A stretch of DNA of 21,420 nucleotides. Origin: an uncultured Spirochaetales bacterium (lineage in GTDB: Bacteria > Spirochaetota > Spirochaetia > Treponematales > Treponemataceae). Numbering within the stretch: the stretch's first letter is position 1; the number at the start of each line of letters is the position of its first letter. The stretch spans positions 1 through 21,420 of the forward strand of contig CAMGSV010000016.1 of the NCBI GenBank assembly GCA_946061495.1, in the 5' to 3' direction. A program made the translations under genes and the position numbers. The notes beneath the pieces are model-generated. The model was not told the DNA's origin. It was given only the letters and a program-made list of their open reading frames with translations, and made no database searches. Shown piece after piece: positions 16,031 to 21,420 of the stretch.

Positions 16031-17587
16031 ATGGATATTCAGGCCCTCATTAAAAATTTGCACCCCCTTGAGATTCGGGTGCTTCTAAGCTACACCCCAA
16101 GCGATGAACTGACAGCAGATTTGTTGCAAAAGAAACTGGATTACAAGGAAGGGCATGCAAACCAGGCCTTCTCATGGCTTGCGGGCAAGAATATTATTGC
16201 TGTCGTGCGGAGGGAGCCCCACACATTCTTCGAGCTCACCGACTTAGGTCGTGAGTATGCCGAGAAGGGGGCTCCTGAAAGCAGAATCATATCATTCCTG
16301 CGTGATTCAGGCCCACACAGCCTGCCAGAGATTGCGACTGCCCTGGGTCTGGAAAACAAGGATGTAGGAAGCGCCTTCGGAATGCTGTCCAAGCAGGGTG
16401 TCCTGGCTATGGACGGCGACAAGAAGGCTTCCTACACTGGAGCTGCCGCCCCTGATTCATTAGAAATCACTGCACACCTTCTGAAGAAGGCTGTCGCCGC
16501 TGAGGGTGGACTCCTGGACCAGGCAAACCTTTCCGACGAGGAAAAGAAGTGTATGGGTGGCCTCGCAAAGAAGCGTGGTGCCGCCGACGTTCCCTTCCGT
16601 ATGGTGGAGCGAGAGACGGTTGTCTACAAGCTGGAGCCAATTGCCACCGAAATCAAGGCTGGCCTAGAGCAGGCAGGTGTCACCGGCAACGAGATCGGTT
16701 CCATTACACCGAAGATGCTGGCGGATGGCAGCTGGAAGAACGGCACCTTCCGTGGCTACAACATTGCCATTCCCCCGGCACGCATCATTCCCGGCAGAAC
16801 AAACCCCTACGTCTCCTTCCTGGAGAGCGTAAAGGACAAGCTCTGTTCCCTGGGCTTTGAGGAATTTGACGGCCCCCTGGTGGAGACCGAGTTCTGGAAC
16901 TCAGACGCATTGTTCATGCCCCAGTTCCATGCGGCCCGGGACATTCACGACGTGTACTACGTCAAGAATCCCACCCACGCCAAGTTCATCGAGGAACCCT
17001 ATCTGTCCAATGTGGCCGCCGCCCACGAAAATGGTGGCGACACCGGAAGCCGCGGCTGGAACTACAGCTTTGATCGGGACTTTACCCGACGGCTGATTCT
17101 CCGCAGTCAGGGAACCGTCCTTTCTGCCCACCAGTTGGCAAAAGCAAAGATTCCCGGCAAATACTTTGGTATCGCCCGCTGCTTCCGCTACGATAAGGTG
17201 GATGCCACCCACCTGTCTGACTTCTATCAGACAGAAGGAATCGTCCTGGGAGACGAGGTGAACCTGAAGACCTTGCTGGGCTTTTTGGAGATGTTCGCCG
17301 TGGAAATTGCAGGTGCCACTGACGTGAAGTACGTTCCCGGCTACTTCCCCTTCACCGAGCCTTCCATTGAGGTGCACATCAAGCATCCCGTCCTTGGCTG
17401 GTTCGAGCTGGGCGGCTCAGGAATCTTCCGTCCAGAAGTCACCAAGGCCATGGGCATTGATGTTCCTGTTTTGGCTTGGGGAATCGGCATTGACCGTATG
17501 GCCCTGATGGCCCTTGGCCTGAATGACCTGCGGGAGCTGTTCAGCGAGGACATCGAGAAAGTCCGATTGAGAAAAGCACGCTACTAA
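16031..17587 (+). CDS. pheS: Phenylalanyl-tRNA synthetase alpha subunit, archaeal type
   Basis: This 518-residue class II synthetase subunit charges tRNA-Phe with phenylalanine. The N-terminal 200 residues are winged-helix-like repeats (LHPLEIRVLLSY and later IISFLRDSGPHSLPEIA), typical of archaeal/eukaryotic PheS and much longer than common bacterial PheS. The catalytic core follows: NPYVSFLESVKDKL, FEEFDGPLVETEFWNSDALF (motif 2 region) and the motif 3 stretch AWGIGIDRMALMALGL. Spirochaetes are known to carry this type. The ATG at 16031 has GGAG at 7 nt; an in-frame TTG at 16028 is less likely. No pheT follows; a strong terminator ends the unit. Confidence 0.93.
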   Translation: MDIQALIKNLHPLEIRVLLSYTPSDELTADLLQKKLDYKEGHANQAFSWLAGKNIIAVVRREPHTFFELTDLGREYAEKGAPESRIISFLRDSGPHSLPEIATALGLENKDVGSAFGMLSKQGVLAMDGDKKASYTGAAAPDSLEITAHLLKKAVAAEGGLLDQANLSDEEKKCMGGLAKKRGAADVPFRMVERETVVYKLEPIATEIKAGLEQAGVTGNEIGSITPKMLADGSWKNGTFRGYNIAIPPARIIPGRTNPYVSFLESVKDKLCSLGFEEFDGPLVETEFWNSDALFMPQFHAARDIHDVYYVKNPTHAKFIEEPYLSNVAAAHENGGDTGSRGWNYSFDRDFTRRLILRSQGTVLSAHQLAKAKIPGKYFGIARCFRYDKVDATHLSDFYQTEGIVLGDEVNLKTLLGFLEMFAVEIAGATDVKYVPGYFPFTEPSIEVHIKHPVLGWFELGGSGIFRPEVTKAMGIDVPVLAWGIGIDRMALMALGLNDLRELFSEDIEKVRLRKARY

Positions 17588-17609
17588 AATTCTTCCGACC
17601 ATTTTAAGG

Positions 17610-17638
17610 AAGGCCAGGAGCAAATCCTGGCCTTTTTA
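17610..17638 (+). terminator. Intrinsic terminator of pheS
   Basis: A perfect 10-bp stem AAGGCCAGGA (17610-17619) and TCCTGGCCTT (17625-17634) with a 5-nt loop, followed by Ts. Confidence 0.92.
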
Positions 17639-17639
17639 C

Positions 17640-17668
17640 TTGCGTTTTATCGTAAATAGCTATATACT
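17640..17668 (+). promoter_or_regulatory. Promoter of the acyl-CoA synthetase gene
   Basis: TTGCGT (17640-17645), a 17-nt spacer and TATACT (17663-17668). The transcript would start near 17675, about 50 nt before the ATG. The 138-nt gap after pheS holds this promoter and the pheS terminator. Confidence 0.6.
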
Positions 17669-17725
17669 ATGGGTTGAAAATTACAAAATGTCGAACTATG
17701 TCATTTTGAATATTTGGAGATAGTA

Positions 17726-19633
17726 ATGGCACAGACAGTTCCACAAATGCTAAAAGAAATTGCCCTGCAATACCCGCACGTGGCAGCCCAGCACGCAAAG
17801 GATGCAGAGGGCAACTTTCAGCCAGTAACATTTGATGAGTTGATGGACTACACCTATCATTTTGGAGGCGGACTGCTTTCCTTGGGAGTGGTTCGTGGCG
17901 AGCATATTGGACTTTTGGCAGACAACCGCAAGGAATGGCTCCAGGCCGACATGGGAATTATGGCCATTGGTGCTGTTGACGTTCCCAGAGGCTGCGATGC
18001 CACGGAGCGGGAGCTTCGCTTCATCTTCTCCCTGGCAGAATGCAAGACCATCATTGTGGAGAACGAGGTTCAGCTCAAGAAGGTGCTGGATTTCAAGGAT
18101 GACCTGCCCCAGCTCATTCGCTTCATCAGCTTTGATGCGATTTCACCAAACACAAAGACTCAGTCCCAGCAAGCAGGTGTTGAAGTCCTCCAATTCGAGG
18201 AGGTGCTTGCCCTGGGAACAACCTATTGTCAGCAGAATCCCGGCTCGGTGGAGGCAGCACTGGACGCAGGCACTGCAGAGGAGCTGGCCTGCTTGATCTT
18301 CACCTCTGGCACCACAGGAGAGCCCAAGGGAGTCATGCTGACCCACGGCAACTTCCTGGCCCAGCTGGAGGATTTGAAACAAAGAATTTATATGTTCCCC
18401 GGAGAACGCGCCCTTTCTGTGCTGCCTGTCTGGCACGCCTTTGAAAGGCTGTGTGAATACGTGATGCTCTGCCAGGGCAGTGCAATCTGCTATTCAAAGC
18501 CCATCGGCAGCGTGCTTTTGGCGGACTTCCTGAAAATCAACCCGCAAATCTTGCCCGCCGTCCCTCGAGTCTTCGAGGCCGTGTACGAGGGAGTCTACCG
18601 CACCATGCGGAAAACCGGCGGTGTGGTGTATGCCCTGTTCCAGTTTTTTGTGGGCGTGGCAAAAATCCACTCGAAGATTCACCGCCACCTGTTCCGCCAG
18701 ACCGCCCGGTTCAAGAACGACCACCTGGTGCTGTCCTGGATTTGCCTGTTCCTCCCCTGGGTGCTGCTGTATCCGTTGAAGGCCCTGGGCGGAGTGATTG
18801 TGTTCAAGAAGATTCGTGCCAAGCTGGGAACAAGCTTCCGGGGCGGCATTTCCGGTGGAGGCGCCCTGCCCCCGCAGATTGACGAATTCTTCTGGGCCAT
18901 CGGTGTGAATCTGGTGGAGGGCTACGGCCTTACCGAGACTGCCCCGGTGGTTTCCGTGCGGCCCTTCCGCAAGCCTGTTTTTGGAACCATCGGCCGACCG
19001 TTGAAGGATGTACAGGTTCGGATTGTTGACGAGGAGGGTACAGTCCTTCCCAAGTGCCAGAAGGGAACGGTGCAGGTGAAGGGCCCCACCGTCATGAAAG
19101 GCTACTACAAGCGGGAGGATTTGACGGCCAAGGCGATTGACAAGGACGGCTGGTTTGACACCGGCGACATCGGCCTCATTACCCTGGGGGGCGAGCTGGT
19201 GCTGAAGGGACGCATCAAGGACACCATCGTGCTGCGGGGTGGTGAGAACATTGAGCCCCTTTCCATCGAGATGAAGCTGAACAATTCCCGCTACATCGCC
19301 CAGTCCATGGTGGTGGGACAGGACCAGCGCTTCCTGGGAGCCATCATCGTGCCCTCTGAGGAGGAGATTGTGGGATACGCCCAGGAGCAGCAGATTCCCT
19401 ACGAGGACTATAGCGGTCTGCTGAAAACCCAGGAGATAAAGAAGCTCATTGACGAGGAGATTCAGACTGCCATCAGTGCCAAGAATGGATTCCGCCTCTT
19501 TGAGAAGGTTTCCCGGTTCTTTATCCTGGACAAGCCCTTTGTGGTGGGAGAGACCCTTTCTGCCAAGCAGGAAATCATGCGCCACAAGATTTCCGAGATC
19601 TACGCCAAGGAAATTGCGGAGCTGTTCAAGTAA
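17726..19633 (+). CDS. Long-chain fatty acid-CoA ligase (AMP-forming)
   Basis: This 635-residue adenylate-forming enzyme activates fatty acids to acyl-CoA at the inner membrane face. The AMP-binding P-loop is clear: LIFTSGTTGEPKGVMLTHG (about 190-208). VEGYGLTETAPVVSV (about 397) gives the A5 motif, and DGWFDTGDIGLI and LKGRIKDTIVLRGGENIEP give A7-A8 with the hinge. A hydrophobic segment near 330-350 (LSWICLFLPWVLLYPL) may be a membrane anchor, as in FadD/FAA-like long-chain enzymes. The ATG has GGAG at 6 nt; an in-frame TTG at 17714 overlaps that SD. Treponemes rely on host lipids, so a salvage role is likely. It is monocistronic, with its own promoter and terminator. Confidence 0.93.
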   Translation: MAQTVPQMLKEIALQYPHVAAQHAKDAEGNFQPVTFDELMDYTYHFGGGLLSLGVVRGEHIGLLADNRKEWLQADMGIMAIGAVDVPRGCDATERELRFIFSLAECKTIIVENEVQLKKVLDFKDDLPQLIRFISFDAISPNTKTQSQQAGVEVLQFEEVLALGTTYCQQNPGSVEAALDAGTAEELACLIFTSGTTGEPKGVMLTHGNFLAQLEDLKQRIYMFPGERALSVLPVWHAFERLCEYVMLCQGSAICYSKPIGSVLLADFLKINPQILPAVPRVFEAVYEGVYRTMRKTGGVVYALFQFFVGVAKIHSKIHRHLFRQTARFKNDHLVLSWICLFLPWVLLYPLKALGGVIVFKKIRAKLGTSFRGGISGGGALPPQIDEFFWAIGVNLVEGYGLTETAPVVSVRPFRKPVFGTIGRPLKDVQVRIVDEEGTVLPKCQKGTVQVKGPTVMKGYYKREDLTAKAIDKDGWFDTGDIGLITLGGELVLKGRIKDTIVLRGGENIEPLSIEMKLNNSRYIAQSMVVGQDQRFLGAIIVPSEEEIVGYAQEQQIPYEDYSGLLKTQEIKKLIDEEIQTAISAKNGFRLFEKVSRFFILDKPFVVGETLSAKQEIMRHKISEIYAKEIAELFK

Positions 19634-19651
19634 CCCCGCCACTCTGAGATA

Positions 19652-19693
19652 AAGCCCCAAGGCCCACCGACCAGTGGAGCCTTGGGGCTTTTT
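19652..19693 (+). terminator. Intrinsic terminator of the acyl-CoA synthetase gene
   Basis: GCCCCAAGGC (19654-19663) pairs with GCCTTGGGGC (19679-19688). An inner CCAC/GTGG pair extends the stem, and five Ts follow. Confidence 0.92.
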
Positions 19694-19726
19694 GTTTTGA
19701 GGGTTCTTCTTCATCCTCCCAACTTT

Positions 19727-19987
19727 TCACACAAAGGCAACATTTGGAATATCACACGGATTTGAAACGGCTAACGCCGTTTCTTTTTTTGATTTCCTTT
19801 TTCCAGATTTTGCGTTAGCAAAATCCAATCCGTGTGACATCTTCTTGCGTTCCTCTATAATTCTGTCTAAAAGCTGTTTGCCCGTTTCAGTTGCACCTTC
19901 TACATCACTAATCAACTGACCCGTGATAGCTGCTTGGAGAATCGCTTTTCTTAAGCTGGTGTCTTTTCGTATCTTTGTGCTACTCAT
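19727..19987 (-). pseudogene. Type I restriction specificity subunit (hsdS) N-terminal remnant
   Basis: This 86-residue frame reads LRKAILQAAITGQLISDVEG then KQLLDRIIEERKKMSH, the conserved helical region of many type I HsdS proteins. AKSGKRKSKK and PCDIPNVAFV follow, after which a target-recognition domain would normally begin (often DIPxSW). It stops there, so no DNA-recognition domain remains. A full HsdS is about 400 residues. The end lies only 34 nt from the acyl-CoA synthetase terminator, so the rest was probably lost by deletion or exchange. No hsdM or hsdR is present in the window. The ATG overlaps a small upstream ORF (TAATG). The segment is AT-rich like the ATPase gene. Confidence 0.65.
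19752..19837. repeat. Nested inverted repeats inside the hsdS remnant
   Basis: TCACACGGATT (19752-19762) and AATCCGTGTGA (19827-19837) are perfect 11-bp inverted copies. Between them are two perfect hairpins: AAACGGC/GCCGTTT (19765-19771, 19776-19782) with loop TAAC, and GATTTTGC/GCAAAATC (19806-19813, 19818-19825) with loop GTTA. The first is followed on the plus strand by CTTTTTTT and could act as a terminator in that direction. Confidence 0.9.
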
Positions 19988-20043
19988 TAGATATTTCTCG
20001 TTAAAATGCTGACAATTATCTTGCGGAACAGTTCCATTTTCAA
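19987..20043 (-). CDS. Tiny ORF (18 codons) coupled to the hsdS remnant
   Basis: A TTG at 20043 follows the strong SD AGGAGGT (20055-20049) at 5 nt. The ORF reads KMELFRKIIVSILTRNI and stops with TAA that overlaps the hsdS-remnant ATG (TAATG). An ATG two codons further in is an alternative start. The SD overlaps the ATPase stop. It could be a leader peptide enabling re-initiation or a leftover of a former gene. Confidence 0.35.
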   Translation of the reverse strand: MKMELFRKIIVSILTRNI

Positions 20044-20053
20044 TTGATACCTC

Positions 20054-21349
20054 CTAAAGTGTCTCATCACGTAACAGAAAGTCAATCAATCCCACATGAT
20101 AAATTCCGTTTTCGTCATACCAAGGCATTAATTCATTCTTTGTAATTACGATTTTCTTGAATGAATTGTTGATAATGCTAAAAGGTTTTAATTCCGATGC
20201 TTGTTTTTCAGGAGTTGCCATTTCAAATGCAGATTGAATATAGCATTGATTGTTCCCATTGTTTACCACAAAATCAATTTCTCTGACTACCCGTACCGTT
20301 TTACCCTCTGCACCTTTTGTAAAGCTTTCCACAACACCAACATCAACGGAACATCCTCTTTGAATGAGATCATTGTAGACAACATTTTCCATAATGTGAG
20401 ATTCTTCGTTTTGTCTCATATTAAGCCGAGCATTTCTAAGCCCGTGGTCTATGCAGTAAAATTTACTTTGAGATTCAAAATACTTTTTCCCACGGACATC
20501 ATATCTTTTTGCTTCACTAAAGAGAAATGCATCTTTCAAATGATCCACATAGGCTTTTATTGTAGGATCAGTAACAAGAGAATGCTTCTTATTATGTTGT
20601 ACAGAGTTTATTGTTGCAGCTAGTTTATGAATATTTGTTAACGAACCAGTAGAAGAACTGAGACAGTCTGTAAGATTTGAAAGTATATCTTCTCTTTCAA
20701 TCTGCTTGCGTTCAATGATATCTTTAAAATATGTTTCTTCAAAAAGCTGTTTCAAATATGCTATTTTTGATTCGGGGGAAGGTCTGTTTAACACCAGTGG
20801 CATTCCACCAAAAAGCATATATTCATTCAAAGCGGCATGTTTGTCTCCACCTTTGGCTGCATAAAACTCTTTAAATGAAAGTGGAAAAATTCTCACCTCA
20901 TCTCCCCTTCCTCTGAATTCTGTTAAAATATCAGAAGACAGCATTTTCGAGTTGCTTCCTGTAATATAAATATCAAGATTTTTCTTTTGAAGAAAGCCGT
21001 TCAGAACGTCATAGAATGTAATGAACTCTCCTTCTAAATCAGGATTTGGGATTTTTTTGCAGAATTGGATTTCATCAATAAAAATAAAGAACTGGTCAAC
21101 TGTATTTATTCGTTCTTCTACATATTTTGCAAGCTCATTTGGATTGCGCTGTTTTGCGAATGTATTATTATCAAGAGAAATTTTGATAATTTTTGAATCT
21201 TCAATTCCTTGGGAAATAAGGTACTCATAATAGAGCTCAAAAAGCAAATATGATTTTCCACAGCGACGGACACCAGTAATTACTTTAATCATACCGTTCT
21301 GCTTTCTTTCTATAATTTTATTCAGGTAAGTATTTCTCTCTATTTTCAC
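20054..21349 (-). CDS. AAA_14 / DUF4143-family ATPase
   Basis: This 431-residue protein has the Walker A motif GVRRCGKSYLL (about 26-36) and Walker B FFIFIDEIQF (about 87-96). A sensor-like DIYITGSNSKML and the RGRGDEVRIFPLSF arginine region follow, all typical of this prokaryotic ATPase family. The C-terminal half holds the DUF4143 part, with ENVVYNDLIQRG and REIDFVV, a nuclease-like arrangement. These ATPases are common, often horizontally moved, and mostly without assigned function. The start is a GTG at 21349; the nearby ATG at 21356 is out of frame. The gene is much more AT-rich than the rest of the window and ends directly at the small ORF's SD. Confidence 0.85.
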   Translation of the reverse strand: MKIERNTYLNKIIERKQNGMIKVITGVRRCGKSYLLFELYYEYLISQGIEDSKIIKISLDNNTFAKQRNPNELAKYVEERINTVDQFFIFIDEIQFCKKIPNPDLEGEFITFYDVLNGFLQKKNLDIYITGSNSKMLSSDILTEFRGRGDEVRIFPLSFKEFYAAKGGDKHAALNEYMLFGGMPLVLNRPSPESKIAYLKQLFEETYFKDIIERKQIEREDILSNLTDCLSSSTGSLTNIHKLAATINSVQHNKKHSLVTDPTIKAYVDHLKDAFLFSEAKRYDVRGKKYFESQSKFYCIDHGLRNARLNMRQNEESHIMENVVYNDLIQRGCSVDVGVVESFTKGAEGKTVRVVREIDFVVNNGNNQCYIQSAFEMATPEKQASELKPFSIINNSFKKIVITKNELMPWYDENGIYHVGLIDFLLRDETL

Positions 21350-21392
21350 TTGCCATCCCTTTAATTACTTGTGTTTAGACACATCTTTTTGA

Positions 21393-21398
21393 ATTATA
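21393..21398 (-). promoter_or_regulatory. -10 element of the ATPase gene
   Basis: A perfect TATAAT on the minus strand, about 44 nt before the GTG. Its -35 region falls at the window edge and cannot be judged. A small palindrome (TGTGT/ACACA, 21370-21383) lies between it and the gene. Confidence 0.4.
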
Positions 21399-21420
21399 CA
21401 ATACTTTTGTCTATCCTGCT

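Noticed and set aside
18494..19714. Long minus-strand open frame (406 codons)
   Set aside because: It is the antisense shadow of the well-supported acyl-CoA synthetase and runs through its terminator.

Overview
The window looks like chromosome of a moderately GC-rich spirochaete, most likely a host-associated Treponema-like organism. The strongest clues are an archaeal-type phenylalanyl-tRNA synthetase alpha chain (a known spirochaete trait), the M23 peptidase / bactofilin / YaaR / PSP1 gene order, a large protein that resembles the spirochaete DUF5312 family, and spirochaete-style lipoproteins. Most genes look like ordinary core genome. The last 1.7 kb is clearly AT-rich and looks acquired. 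No rRNA, tRNA or CRISPR array was seen.

Layout. 1-2583 (minus): one operon of exported proteins behind a good sigma70-type promoter. It encodes a secreted papain-fold (C39-like) peptidase broken by a one-base frameshift, then two tandem paralogous lipoproteins; the second runs off the left edge. 2744-3984 (plus): an aminoglycoside-phosphotransferase/NahK-like kinase whose 3' end and stop codon are repeated three times as a 34-bp tandem repeat. 4025-5421 (minus): a MATE transporter, also frameshifted by one base, in a C run. 5620-6354 (plus): a SAM-dependent methyltransferase. 6409-9404 (minus): an envelope/cell-shape operon of M23 peptidase, bactofilin, YaaR-like protein and PSP1/RicT-like protein. 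9743-11543 (plus): a TatD-family nuclease and a tRNA-dihydrouridine synthase. 11585-15605 (plus): DUF5312-like protein, GAF-GGDEF diguanylate cyclase, rhomboid protease and a secreted protein. 15628-17587: a small exported protein and pheS, ending in a strong terminator. 17726-19633: a long-chain acyl-CoA synthetase with its own promoter and terminator. 19727-21349 (minus): an AT-rich segment with an AAA_14/DUF4143-type ATPase, a tiny coupled ORF and a truncated type I restriction specificity (hsdS) remnant holding nested inverted repeats.

Three points stand out. (1) At the kinase, methyltransferase and DUF5312-like genes, and less clearly the MATE gene, the -10 element lies only 6-8 nt before the start codon and no well-placed Shine-Dalgarno is visible; this predicts leaderless mRNAs beside genes with ordinary leaders. 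(2) The exported peptidase and twin-lipoprotein operon is not a system I recognise; the lipoproteins share a near-identical core but have diverged tails. (3) The right end holds a decayed restriction locus with unusual palindromes. Two single-base frameshifts in one window may reflect assembly error, so raw reads should be checked before calling either gene dead.
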